DNA of 64,000 nt from Dioscorea cayenensis subsp. rotundata (GCF_009730915.1 NC_052481.1:17790386-17854385); one strand, 5' to 3'. Shown: positions 27,501 to 39,045, numbered from the stretch's first letter. Program-made: numbers and translations. The notes: generated by a model from the sequence alone, not told the origin.

Positions 27501-28007
27501 GATTACAGTTATCTTGAATAGCGGTACTACTTGAGAACTATACCTCTGTTAAATTATTTATTTTGTATTTGTTTAAACTATGTTTAAACTTTGAATTATT
27601 CTCAATATCTGAAATTGAGATTTATAAACCCTATTGTTTTAAGCAAATTTCTGGATTACTTACTGGGCAAGTAAGCTCATGGATTTGTTTAAATCTTTTT
27701 CAGATCAAGAGTGGTAGACCAGTGTGTACTTTCAAAGACTGTCTGTAGGTGTGGTTCTATTGTAAAATTTGAGTCATTGTCATTTTCTATCACTGTATTC
27801 CTGCACTTTGTATTTTGGACTGCATGTACCCCGGTATTGTGTACTGTGTAGAGTCTGTAATCCTGTAACTCAATTGGTTTGTTATAAATTGCTTGTCTAC
27901 TCTGAATCAGGTTTTGAGACCTTGTAGGCTTATGGGGTTTACTCCCTGTGGGTCTGCGGTCGTTTGTCCATGCACCGGATCCTGCGAGCCGGGTTAGGGA
28001 CGTGACA
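24568..28007 (+). mobile_element. Solo-LTR-like retroelement copy B, carrying an O-methyltransferase fragment
   Basis: It is co-linear with copy A over about 3.2-3.4 kb, starting TATGGGTCCC (initial TG mutated to TA) and ending GGGACGTGACA. It is flanked by a perfect 5-bp direct repeat AAAAC (24563-24567 and 28008-28012). The different target duplication from copy A shows an independent insertion, not a segmental duplication. It lacks the MITE of copy A. It begins about 200 bp to the right of the CACTA terminus. Confidence 0.78.
24754..25383 (+). pseudogene. Plant O-methyltransferase first-exon fragment (copy B, in LTR)
   Basis: The fragment begins MKLTELASALSIPPSKVEAF and covers the dimerisation domain (FFAKTQDPSGATKHLLTPVS, LLLDPIMRDSSPVLSP). 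A single TGA then replaces the expected Trp codon of SPWFRSSKETPF. The frame reopens through DVADEKLEFNKMFNNGM, CRDMFKGLKSLVEVGGGTG (SAM-binding motif), VFPEIKCIVLDLPH and EYVSGDMFVSVP, and stops after LLMDNF near the first exon boundary. It is longer and better preserved than copy A: one nonsense codon versus a 75-nt deletion plus shifts. The catalytic exon 2 is missing, so no enzyme is expected. Shared 5'-leader sequence upstream in both copies suggests promoter, leader and exon 1 were captured together. Confidence 0.87.
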
Positions 28008-28145
28008 AAAACCTTAACAACATAAACTAACATACTTGTTACACTAAGCAAACCATCCTCCACGCCTGCACGTGAACAGCACCATGTATCCACGCCCAGT
28101 CCCACACCGCACACCACCGCCAGCTGCTACCTCCGGTGATGTCTC

Positions 28146-28352
28146 ATGACCATGCTTCTAATCACTACTCAACACAAAGGTGAACAATATGAAAGATGGG
28201 CTATAAAAATTAAAACCTTATTCAAATCTCAAAGTCTTTGGAAAGTTGTTGAGAAAGGAGTAATAACTGAAGGAACTACGGCTCAACAACTTGAGAGTCA
28301 GCAAGCTAATGCTAAGGCTCTATACTTAATTCAACAAATAGTGGATGGTTGA
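28146..28352 (+). pseudogene. Copia gag N-terminal scrap
   Basis: An open stretch reads GEQYERWAIKIKTLFKSQSL then WKVVEKGV and AKALYLIQQIVDG-stop. This is the DUF4219/UBN2-type start of a plant copia gag, comparable to the gag at 40600 in this window. No LTR, protease or other domain follows before gypsy-type sequence begins, so it is a remnant. Confidence 0.75.
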
Positions 28353-28354
28353 AA

Positions 28355-28685
28355 GAAATGAAGTAGAGAGTTGGAACACACACACAATGATATTTTTTAA
28401 TAGAGTGTTCATTATTTTTGGGACTTAAAGTTTTTAGCATTCTTGTATTGTGAAAATCCGAATTACTTGTGAAACTCCTAAATTTTGAGCACCCTAGGTC
28501 TTGTACTTTCCCTACTTGGTTTGTAATGTCTTATTTTTCTTGAGGACAAGCAAAATCTTAAGAGTGAGGGAATTTGACGAGTGTATAATGTTTATGTATT
28601 TCATATCAATTTGTACACTTAATTGGCATGTATTAGAACTATATTGTGGAATTTGATGTAAACATTGTGTGTTGTGCATTAATAG

Positions 28686-28720
<35 letters not shown>

Positions 28721-30284
28721 AAAAAAGCATTTCAGACTTTAAACGATGAAGTTGGAGCTCTCTTGGCATCATCAGAACAAGGACAAGGCAAACTGGGTGG
28801 CTTACAGGCAGCTTATGGTCATCCTTACTGCCGTAAGTCAATTTCAGAAGACCTTGTGGGCATGCTTATGCCTGTAAGGGGATTCAGAGTCAATTTAGAG
28901 GTATTTATGGGAAAGGCTTACGCTCCTAAGGACCATCCAGAGGACCTTACGATCACAGCGTACGCTGGTAAGGGGGTCATAAGGAGCAGAAATAGTTAAG
29001 TTTATAGTTCAGCGCTTACGGCCGTAAGCTAGACAGCAACACAAACGAAGACCTTACGGACGGGGCTTACGGGTGTATGTCATCCCGTAAGGCTCGCGAC
29101 CATCTTCTCTACCTATTTTACGACTAGTTTTTATGCGCATAAGCAGTCGTGTATAAATAGAACTTATGAGGATTTTTAGGGCATCTTCTATTCTCTCCTT
29201 CTTTCTTTGGGATAATTCTTGGAGGCAAGGTGGGGAAAAGAAAAATAGAGCGAATCTCCAAAGACAGTGATTTGGTGAGGGGTTCGGATTTACATTCAAG
29301 AGGATTAAAAGATCGTGAGCCAGTCAAGCTCATCTTGGCGGGCGTAGTGGAAAACTTCTTCGATGATTTATCACCCAAGAGATTGAAAAAGAGGTTTTCA
29401 TGGTTTTCATGTTTTCCTCTATTATTTGTATCTTGAATACTTGCCCTTCATTAATGGAGGGCTAATTTATAGATCTTCATGCATAGTTAAACTCTAGGGT
29501 TTATTTTCTTGACTTTGATGCTTAATTGATTTCTTACTTTTAATTATGTCTATTTGAGTCTATTTGTGTGATTGAATGCTTGATTGCTAATGAGGTGAAA
29601 GCCCGAGTAATCATACTTGGTATTGCTATATGACGATAAGAAATTCCTACCTAGCATAGACTTATCGCAATTCGAGAGGATAGTGGGTACACCTCTGGTT
29701 AGGGTATCTAGGAGACTTTGTCTCCCACAATCCTTTCGAGTGGATTAATGATACTTTCCATGCTCTTTGTAATCATGTGGAGCGGATTTTAGGAGAAATT
29801 GCATCTCTGCTCTGTGTTCAGATTATGGGTAATTTCTCTCTTTGGAGAGAGATTATCTACTTAAGAGATTATCATTAGCCCACAATAAGGTTTGATAGAG
29901 TGTTAATGCAATTGTGTGGATATCTCGTATCGCTTTCTGCACCTATTCGATTACACTTCACTTGAGAAATCGAGATTTTTGTATATTTCGAAAAACCATT
30001 TGGTTCAAATAGAATTGCATGTTTAGATAACCATTGTCCTGTGCCTTAAAATCCTAGATAAATGCTATGCCCGGACATCGCTTTCTTCCTTGATTTCTCT
30101 CCTATTACTTCCTGTATTTTTTGTGTTAATTTGTTTTTATTCACACACATATCACTCGATCGTTTATGTTATTTTTCGAGTTTAGAATCATTACTAGTAT
30201 TAACCTCTTTCACTATGGACCGATACTCTGCACTTATGCATATTTTATTTTGTGATCGACACACATTCACTTGTGTCTCTATCA
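28355..30284 (+). mobile_element. Gypsy-type 3' end: short internal segment and 3' LTR (28575-30284)
   Basis: GAGGACAAGCAAAATCTTAA and a purine-rich AAGAGTGAGGGAATT immediately precede TGACGAGTGTATAATG. This layout is typical of Tat/Athila-like gypsy polypurine tract plus 3' LTR. The LTR ends ...TCTCTATCA at 30284. It contains a (GA)n tract (28688-28718), a cluster of palindromic CTTACGGCCGTAAG-like motifs (28790-29100), and a 3' part that recurs at 53113-54159. The matching 5' LTR and internal genes are absent. LTR length about 1.7 kb. Confidence 0.62.
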
Positions 30285-30890
30285 AAAGAGCTATAAAAAT
30301 AAATTAATGGTTCACCAACACCAGGGCGACGTGAAATAATAAATTTGTGGAAAAAGAAACACTCAATAGTCAACCAAAAATTCTTCAAATATAAAACATA
30401 CAAAAATTGCATCTTCGGAAGAAAAATATTTGTGTCACAAAGTCAAAAAGTTACAATTAAAAAAATTAATAAATTAAAAGAAGATATTAGAAAGTCAAAG
30501 TTACATGAAGAAGACAAAAATAATATGGTCACCTGGTGTACAAAAAAATAAATAAATAAATATATATATATACCTCTAAAAATGCATCGCGATTCTTTAT
30601 CATCTAAAATGATAATATAGTATTAAGAAAAGTCAAAAATTTTAACCCACTTGATGTAGCGTTCTATAAAAAGAGGAGATAGATGCTCACCATTCCTAAT
30701 TAAATGTCTCCGTGTATGCATCAAAAGCAAATATTGTGTTAAAATATAAACATAATTAATTAATTGATTAAATCATACACAATCTGAACTAATACATATC
30801 TTCAAAGTCATGTAATAAAAAAATCTAAAAATAAATTAAAAAGTTTATTATAAATAAAAGAATAACTAAATAAAAAAAGAAGTCGGCGGG
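30285..30890. other. AT-rich intergenic stretch, nothing recognised
   Basis: No gene or array is seen. This is presumably the 5' flank of the BSK-like copy 2. Confidence 0.5.
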
Positions 30891-30896
30891 AAACAG

Positions 30897-30904
30897 TATA
30901 AAAG
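30897..30904 (+). promoter_or_regulatory. Putative TATA box of BSK-like copy 2
   Basis: TATAAAAG lies 149 bases upstream of the ATG at 31046 in an otherwise AT-rich but not TATA-rich context, followed by pyrimidine-rich leader sequence. Position and form fit a plant core promoter; function inferred. Confidence 0.45.
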
Positions 30905-31045
30905 GGTGGCCTGAGCGAACAAGAACAGTGATCATTTTCTCCGAGCTCCCAATAACATCATTCCCATTCCCTCTCTCTTTTGTTTGAACTTTGATCCCCA
31001 ACCACCACCCCAACTCATTCCCATTTCCCAACTCCCCCGCCGGCG

Positions 31046-34000
31046 ATGGGTTGCTGCATCTCCGCCCCCCAAACAAGACGACGACGGCGACCACCGCCAT
31101 GACCCCCCGTCACCAATGTCAATCCCCCCGGTCATCCGCCGTTGCATCCCCTAACAGAGGAAACGGCGCGGTCGGAGACCCCAACAGAGGGAACTGCGCC
31201 GGCGCAGGCCCCAGACGAGAGAACAGCGCCCTCGCAGGCCCCAGACGAGGGAATAGCGCTGTCTCAGCCCCCCGCTGGGCAAACAGCGCCGTCGCAGTCA
31301 CCAGCCAAGGGAACAACGCCCTTCCGCCACTACACTCTTGCGGAGCTAATGGCGGCGACGCATGGATTCGCCGACCGGAACATGATCTCGACAAGGCGGC
31401 GATGAGCACCTCCCGAACTTCGCCTACAGGGGGCCGCCTTCAAGGCGGCCAACAGATCGCCGTCAAGAGGGTTCTCCAATGACGCCTGGCCTGATGAGGA
31501 GCAGTTCAGGGTTAGTTCTTGTATAATTCCTTGTTTTTTTGGTGATCTTGTTGTGATTATTTGTGAGAGATTTGGAGTTGGGTTTTTGTAGGATGAGGCG
31601 ATTAGAGCGGGAAGGTTGAGACACAGGCGGCTTGCGAGATTGATTGGGTACTGTTGCGAGGGGGCTGAGAGGCTTCTTGTGGCCGAGTTCATGCCCAATA
31701 ATTCACTCGCACGGCATCTTTTCAACGGTATGTTTTGTTACTCCCTCGTACTTCTTGTTCTTGGCTTGGTTCTGTGTTAATTCTTTGATATTTCTTAATG
31801 TGGTTTGATTGAATGGAGTTTAGGATTATTTTTGAGTGGATTCTTTGTTATTTCTTGATGTCATGTGATTGAATGGAGCTTTGGATTCTTTCTGAGTCAC
31901 TGTTTGATGCTCTGCGCTTGAATCGATATGCAATGTTTACGTTGCATTGAACTGCACCAATTTAGTTTTTTGTTTTTGTTTTTATTATTAGTTTTTGTTA
32001 ATGCATAGCCAAATACAGCTTTCTTGGAGCAAGTAATTAATCTCATTCAATAATTACATATTTAAGACTAGTTTGGATATACTGATTAGAGACTAAAATA
32101 AATTATTGTTTGGATGTGTTGATTAAAATAACTTGAGCTATGAGCCCAGGTTTTTCTCCATCTTGTTAGAACGTGTAACCTCTATAGAATTCACAACAGC
32201 ATATGGGTGAGAACACTGAGAAGTCTTTGTTAGCACCCTTCTTTTTTGAAAGAACATTAGTGGGGCTTGATTCATTTTGTTTACAAATTTGCACTGCCAT
32301 GATAAAGTCGGGATAAAAAAACGTATATTTCCAAGTTCATCTCTTTAAGAGTGTCCAAAATGGCATCAGAAAATAGGATGGGATAGCTGTCCAAGCTTCG
32401 TGCTTTTCCTGGATACATGGGTCAAATAGCTCCTGTAATTTTTTCTCCATTGGTAACCGATTTACATAGAGAATTAATGGCATTGCAGCCCCACTTCACT
32501 TTTGCTGTTGCTTGAAACGGTTTGGTGTAATACTATGCTGGGCCGATGTTGACCTTTGGTACACATAATTTCCTTTTTGGTGATGATGCTACCCAGTTTA
32601 GCCCTAGATTTGTCATGTTCTCAATTTTAGCGACAGTCTACATCATATACTTTTGAATATTATCCAAACTTAATCTTTTTGATAAAGAAAATTTGAAAAT
32701 AAAAAATCTTCCCTTTTTCTCTCCTCATAAATCACCTCCCCTACTGTATTTTTATTTAAGCTGCTCCAAACTCTACATTGCTTTTTAGCCTTCAGCATGA
32801 CCAGTGGTTTTAATAGAATATCCTGTAATGACAAGTGGGAAAAAGATGCCATCTATTTCTGAAAAAAATGAGTATCATTTATTTTCACTATTTCTCTAGA
32901 AGGTTTAAAAACCCTCTAAGGACATATAGCTCATAAATTAATATCCTGATTACAATTAGGCTTGCTCGGGTGTGTTAACTGTATATCTTTTTGCTTGTTG
33001 TGCCTTCAATTTCATTTTTGTTTTCATTGTGATTTTTTATGTTGATCAATTTTATTTCTTGAGATTGATAATAACAAGTTTCACAAGCATCTTGTACAAA
33101 TTTTCCATTTATCTACATTCCATCGTGTTATAAGATTTTAAATAATTTCTTGATTGTTTACTGCGATTAAAACTAAGACTATGGAGCGGTCTAGGTGCTT
33201 GAGAGTCGCATACTATATAGCGAAGCTTTGGAATATTGCATCAAAGAACATGCTCTGTATTATGATCTGAATCCACATAAAGTTCTCTTTGATGAGGTCA
33301 TATTAGTAATTATATTTGAAAGAAATAGATCTTTAGATAATACTAATGAAACCAATTAATAAAGCAAGCAACCTTTACTGTTTTCTCTTTGAATATTACA
33401 CTATATAATTGCTCTGAGAAACGTAAGTGAAATATCATTCATAGCTATTTTTGCTAATATCTATTTCATTAGATTATATTTGTCACATAAAAACCAAACA
33501 AGTTATGTTGGCTCGACTCAACCCAAAAGTATCAGTTGATATATAGGTTGGGATCGAGATTCCAACATTTATATTATAAATTCATGTTTTTCTTTTTATT
33601 TTTATAGTGAAGTACTTGCACTTTTGCTAACAAAAGATTTAAGAAATTCACGTAAATATATGGCATGTCTCTTTAGATGCCATTTTCCTCCTTAATGTTG
33701 CAGGTTTGTTGACCTTTTTGCAGGGAGGGCAATCCTTGTCTTTCTTGTTTTGGTCTCGTGAAAAAACCTCAGGGGATGAAAGATGTTTCCACACTAACAT
33801 TGCTTACACACCTCCGGGGTGCTTATATGGTATTGACCTACCATTGCTTGAAATTGATTTGCTATAGTTAACAATCATATTTAACCATGATATTTTAATT
33901 AAAGTTGCCATATAATAAGTCTTAGTCAAATAATTGTGTTAACTTATTTCTTTTGTAGGAATGGCCAGTGCTAAAAGCATGGTATTCAGCTTTGGCATTC

Positions 34001-34466
34001 TGCTACGAGATCTACTGAGTGGAAAGCAAATCTCAGATGAACAAGTAAGGCTTTTATACATGTCAGATATCTCATATATTAATTAATTTCTGCTTCTCTT
34101 CTTCTTCTGATTTTCTTTTAGACAGTTTTTGTTTCAATTTTCATTAAGCATATGAGTCAAAATCATTATAATTAACTATGCATACACATTTTCTTTTTCA
34201 TTTCTGGACTTCTATTCAAATTATTTGTGATCTATTTGTCATAATCATGTTTCATTTTCCAGGCAATGGATGCAATATTGGGTACAAGAATCCCTATCGT
34301 TCTGGATTCTCGTTTGTGGGGTAAATGTCCCACTGAAGGGACCACTGCTTTGGTGAATCTTGCTTATCACTGTTTGCAATATAAACCTATTGACCGACCC
34401 TCCATAAAAGATGTTATTGCAGCCCTTGCACAAATTCAAAGCAATGCTGCGGTGAGCAACTCGTGA
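31046..34466 (+). pseudogene. BSK-like receptor-like cytoplasmic pseudokinase, copy 2 (nonsense and frameshifts)
   Basis: The ATG at 31046 gives MGCCISAPQTRRRR, with the N-myristoylation/palmitoylation signal typical of BSKs. A TGA at codon 19 (31100) interrupts. The same frame then continues through a Pro/Ala/Ser repeat into FRHYTLAELMAATHGFADRN, the start of the kinase domain. Frameshifts near 31395, 31430 and 31480 break up NFAYRG, LQGGQQIAVKR (Lys of subdomain II) and SNDAWPDEEQF. Further exons are 31592-31727 ([20 protein letters not shown]), 33192-33297 (ALEYCIKEHALYYDLNPHKV, one shift), 33722-33831 (NPCLSCFGLVK, one shift), 33959-34045 (MVFSFGILLRDLLSGKQIS) and 34263-34452 (KDVIAALAQIQSNAA). 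No TPR domain could be followed beyond 34690. It is the paralogue of copy 1 at 1204 in the same orientation, and so a tandem duplicate. Confidence 0.8.
31150..31320 (+). repeat. About 33-bp coding minisatellite in BSK-like exon 1
   Basis: Roughly five tandem units encode variations of APSQAPDEGT (TAPAQAPDER, TAPSQAPDEG, ALSQPPAGQ, TAPSQSPAKG) between the membrane anchor and the kinase domain. Confidence 0.8.
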
Positions 34467-34469
34467 TTT

Positions 34470-36190
34470 GATTTTTGATATCTATATATGATCTATGTTA
34501 CACATGTGGCTGAAAATGCATTTCTTGTCAAGCATGTTATAAGCTTGCAGTTTCTAAATAACTTCAGTGAGGCCCTATGTGCTGTGATATTTATTCTATC
34601 ATCTCTTGAAAATTTAGCCAATCTCATAACCTTCCCAATTTTGTCCTGAAATCAGTGAGATTTGATGCTTTGTTACATTCAATGCAGGGTACCATCTAAT
34701 ACAAAAGCCAAAGACTGGAGCAAGATAAAAACCACACCAATGAGCGTGGGAGACTCAGAAAGCAAGTTAAATTCTCACCTAGTGGAGGCACTTGACCGTT
34801 CTCCACACAAGGTGTGCATCATCACGTTGTTCCACATTTGCCAAAAGCCAAAAATTGGAGTGAACTTTTGCATCAGAAACGCCTATATATTACTACATTG
34901 ATTGGTTGGTGTACATTGATAAGTGCGAATATTATTTGTTGGTGTGTATGGATAAGTGTGAATATTCTTTGTTGGCGTATATAGATACGTGTGAATAAGA
35001 ATATTAAATTTCTGAGCTACTACATGTTTTCTGTTTTACTAGGTAGATTTCAGCATTGCCATCAATGAGCAGGCTTATGAATTCCTACGTAGATTTCAGC
35101 TTTCCCCATGAATGGTCTCCTTTTCCATGAGAAGTTTAGATTGCTTGTAAAAGCATGTCAATGTGAATGGCGAGGGCAGGCTCTGAGACATAGGGGAATT
35201 TTTATCCGGTAGACCTCGGGTTCCGTGGTGAGTTACCATAGAACCAGGCGTAGCTCAATCTTAGCCATGGGTTTATAAGTTTTATTGTTTTTATTATATA
35301 ATCTAAGGATATATTGGTAATTATCTTGAAAGATCCATGTCCTTTTACTTTTAGAAGTTATTAAATCGAGACAATCCAGCGGATGAGGTTGAGTTAACTA
35401 TCATGGGAACCGGTGGGATCATCTCTCGGACATAGGCCCCTAAGATTTTTATTTTTAAATTATATATTTAAAAATTTTTATTTATTATTATCTTATCTCA
35501 TAAAAAAATTTTAAATAATTTTTTTAAATTATAAAACTTGATTTTATGATAATATTAATATCCAATAAATGTATTGTTATAATAGGCTTCTCTTTTTAGG
35601 ACTCCACAATAAAAATTATATTTAAAAAATTTTCATTTATTATTATATATCCACATCGTTATAATCTTGAAATTTATTTTTTTTTTAAACTATCAAATTT
35701 ATCTTATTTTGATTATATAATATATTTGGCTTTAAAATATTTATGATATCATTATAATATATTAAATAGATTAATGAAGTTAACATTGGGACTTGGTTAT
35801 CTAGTTACAATCTTAATATTCTAATTGTGGGCTCCTTTCTTTTCACTCCCGGCCTTTAATTAGAATTAATGCGAGTTAAAAAGCATGGATCACAAATCAA
35901 TTTTTTTGTTTTTTTTATATTTCAGATGATTACGGGTTCATGACTCCTATTAGGGGCAAGCCCCTAATATAATTACCCGAACAATGTCATGGGAACCTCC
36001 GATTAAGAAACAAGTGTGAATGAGAAATGGCCCGAGTAAATATAATAATTTTTTTATTAATTTTCAAAGATGCATGTAAACACATGATCATGAGACAAAA
36101 AGTAAAGAGAGCTTAACAAGAGATGAAAGAGCTATTCCTATCATGCTCTTCAAATTGCTTGATCGATGCTCTTGGTTCCTTCGACTAAAA
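34470..36190. other. Non-coding, AT-rich; nothing recognised
   Basis: No supported gene. A moderately GC-richer patch (35160-35450: GGTAGACCTCGGGTTCCGTG, CGGACATAGGCCCC) looks like dispersed repeat sequence but has no identifiable ends. Confidence 0.4.
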
Positions 36191-37040
36191 AGTATGTCGG
36201 ACGATCCTTTTGGCTTTTGTGGATGTGGCCCTCTTCGATTTCTTTTTTTCTTTTCTTTATGTGAGTTTATGTCTTGACAAATCGCTTTCGATTCAGCTCA
36301 CGACCACTCTATATTCTACGAGTTGCCTACTTGGATTACTTTTTGCTTCTTTTATCGTCGAAGACTTTGGCTCTTTAGTGCTTGTAAAATCTCCGACTCC
36401 TTGACTTGTGAAACTCCTCACGTCTTTGACTTCACGGTGTCTTGAAACTTAGAGTTGCATTTAGTCGCCAGCATGAGGTATTTAGGGTCTTAACTCTTCA
36501 ATGCTTTTTGAGCCTTGACCATTGGAATTTTTTTTAAGTCGTGACCTTCAATATGGTTAAGTCATTAACTTGATAATTTTGACTTGCTTTTAAAATGGAT
36601 CTCAAACTCATTCTTTCGAAAGAGACCTCATAATGGGCTTTAGGAAAAGCTTTGCCAACCCAACTTTTTTCAATGAGTGTTGATGAGAGACTTTTTTTTT
36701 TGGTGAAAATTTTCATTCATTTTTATTCCTTCCTTTTCATTCATGAAATTTTCATTTCTTTTTACTCTTCCTTTCATTTCAAGAAAAGATCACCTCTTTT
36801 CACTCTAACGAGTGTCGAAAAGACTTCAAGCGAGCTTCAAGTAAATCTTCGTCAACTCTTCTAATGAGTGTTGAGGAGAGACATTTTTGTGAACTTTTCA
36901 TTATTTTCCTTTTTCTCTTCCTTTCACTTTAAGAAATACTCTTCTTTTCACTCCTTTTTACTCCAATGAGTGTCAAAAAGACCTCACAGCGAGCTTAAAG
37001 AGAGGATTTGATTTTTTATTTTTATTTTTTTGAAAAATTT
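36191..37040. other. Low-complexity pyrimidine-biased sequence with weak internal repetition
   Basis: Phrases such as AATGAGTGTTGA(T/G)GAGAGA and CTTTTCACTC(C) recur near 36670, 36790, 36860 and 36960, suggesting diverged tandem repetition of about 100-120 bp. No gene is seen. Confidence 0.4.
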
Positions 37041-37049
37041 CTCTTTACC

Positions 37050-37390
37050 CAAGAGTATCGAAGACTTGAGGTGGAATGAGGAAATTCATGAAAATTTCTC
37101 GTTACCCCAAGAAAGTCGAGACTTGAGGGTGGAATGAGGAGAAATTTATAGAAAATTTCTCATTATCCCAGAAAGTCAACACTTCGAGGTGGAATGAGAG
37201 AAATTTATAGAAATTCAGATTCTCCCAAGAAAGTCAAAACTTCGAGGTGGAATGAGAGAAATTTCATAGAAATTCTCAGTTACCCCAAGAAAGTCAAAAC
37301 CTCGAGGTGGAATGAGAGAAATTTCATAGAAATTCTAGATTACCCTAAGAAAGTCAAGCTTCATGGTGGAATGAGAGAAATTTCATAGGA
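37050..37390. repeat. Minisatellite, about 6 units of roughly 60 bp
   Basis: A unit containing CCAAGAAAGTC, ACTTCGAGGTGGAATGAGAG and AAATTTCATAGAAATTCTC recurs about six times with small indels. Units are most alike in the centre (37200-37340), the usual pattern of unequal-exchange or slippage arrays. Confidence 0.85.
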
Positions 37391-37429
37391 GGCCTTGCAA
37401 CAAAAATAAAATTACCAAAATACCCCACT

Positions 37430-37850
37430 CAAATTCATCCTTTAATCTCATTTTTACTCGCCTTTTTTTAACCCATCCTTTTCATTTTCCCGTAATTTTC
37501 CTTTGCTTCTCTTATTTTTACTCACCCTTCCATATCCTTTTTTCATATTTTTTCTTTATCATCTTTTTTTAACTCACCCTTCCATTTTTCCATATTTTTT
37601 CTTCTCTTTTCTTTTTTTTTTTAAAACTCACCCTTCTTTTTTTTCCATTTTTTCTTTCTTCTTTCTTTTTTTTTACTCTCCTTTCATCATTTTTTTTTCA
37701 TCTCTTTTTTTTATCACTCATCCCTCAATTTTTATATCCTTCATTTTTCCTTCATTTTTCCATTTTTTTCCCTCCTCATTCATTCTTTTTCCTTCATTTC
37801 TTCATTTTTCATCTCCTTTTTACCCATCCTTCATTTTTTTAGTAACATCT
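37430..37850. repeat. Pyrimidine tract (T/C-rich on + strand)
   Basis: Nearly all T and C over 400 bases with recurring CTCACCCTTC and CATTTTTCC phrases. The open frame through it is compositional, not a gene. Confidence 0.85.
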
Positions 37851-38029
37851 GCATCACCTCCACACTACGAGGATCGTGGCGAGGCACGGCCTTGATTATT
37901 CAATCATGCGCTTGTAGTCTTTCTCCTGGTTCCGGAAGTACTCCAGCTTCTCTTTATCGATCCTATCCGGGTCTGTCTCCAGCGCCTAACCATGCTGTCG
38001 TTCGGTTGAGATGAGTGTGCCAGTGATCA

Positions 38030-38480
38030 GGATGGGAACTGATCACCCTCCCCATACATTTCAATATTTTTTTAATACCTCCAGTACTTTCTCAACGGAG
38101 CGATGGTCACCAACACCAAACAAAGCATTGCCAATATGTTTCAAATCCCGATAACGAGTTGGGCAAAAGATGGCAACTTAACGGTAATGCTTTACTGCAC
38201 TGATTAGTAATCCATTGCTCTCCATTACTATGCCCAAGTTGACATGAATTTGGGGAAGCAATGGTGACCATTGGAGAGCATCATCCTCAGCGGCTTTCGA
38301 TGCAGTGGAATAGGATCGACAAACCTCAGAGGTGCGGCCAAGAGACCACAAGGCGCTGCCTTTGCAGAGAGACAGAACTCCGACGAGCAAATGAAGATGT
38401 GGATGGTTTTAGGTAAGAGCTTGTGGTCGTAGAGAATTCAGCCAATGGCCATATGGCCGTTGAAGGCTTCATCGGTGGTC
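38030..38480 (-). pseudogene. Plant TPR/EF-hand protein relic
   Basis: The minus strand encodes, in order, EAFNGHMAIG-stop-LYDHKLL, then CKGSALWSLGRTSEV, TASKAAEDDALQWSPLLPQI, HVNLGIVMESNGLLISAVKH and, after a break, NALFGVGDHRSVEKVLE. This corresponds to consecutive tetratricopeptide repeats of a large plant TPR protein of the calcium-binding TPR family (At1g05150/At2g32450-like). The order is right, but an in-frame TGA, a shift after KHYR and a stop after LKKY break it. The EF-hand N-terminus and the later TPRs were not found. Family naming is from memory of the conserved DDALQWSPLLPQ block. Confidence 0.68.
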
Positions 38481-39045
38481 GGAGGAAATAGACGATCTTC
38501 TATCCATAAAGGTAGATGACAAAAGATGCGAGCGAGTATGCTAATCACCCATCAACAACAATGTCTTGATTGAATCTTCTCGGGGATGCATCACAACCTC
38601 GGCTGCTTTCAATCACAGGACATGAGCGTCCACTGTAGATGTCATAGGTTTTCTTGGAGTCATAATACCCTCTTGATCACATCATCATGGAAAGAGAGAG
38701 CACCCTCTCTAACTTTATCTGGGGAGTGAAGAATTTTTTGAGAGCTTGAAATTCCTAAAGCCAAATGAGATGGCAACTGACGGCCGGTGGTTCTTGGGAT
38801 ATGAGATGAGATCACCGGGCTGAACCTCACAGTATCCTGTTATCAATCCGTGTCCCAGCGATGCCTCCTTTCTTTTCTTCTCTCCTATATATTTCTCTGG
38901 CTCACTGACTTTTTTTCATATTCTATGCGTGCCTCTGCGAAGTTGAAAGGGAGAGAGAGCACGAATTCGCTCTAAATGGGGAAGAGAGCGAGCACGAGAT
39001 AAAGAAGAACACGAAAGAGAGAAGAAAAGAACGGATGCTAAGCTT
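38481..39045. other. Sequence upstream of the TPR relic, no gene resolved
   Basis: Possibly decayed upstream exon sequence of the same minus-strand gene. No clear protein segment. It ends at the assembly gap. Confidence 0.35.

Noticed and set aside
7790..28007. Segmental duplication as the origin of the two O-methyltransferase regions
   Set aside because: Homology stops exactly at TG/CA-type ends with different 5-bp duplications on each copy, which indicates transposition.
30991..31482. 163-residue Arg/Pro/Gly-rich frame and minus-strand frames over the same place
   Set aside because: Out-of-frame readings of the BSK-like exon and its minisatellite. The frame starting MGCC at 31046 carries the family motifs.
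37050..37390. CRISPR-like array
   Set aside because: Units are contiguous and diverged without unique spacers, in a plant nuclear context; it is a minisatellite.
37503..37895. 130-residue Phe/Ser-rich open frame
   Set aside because: A product of the T/C-rich tract; composition alone keeps it open.
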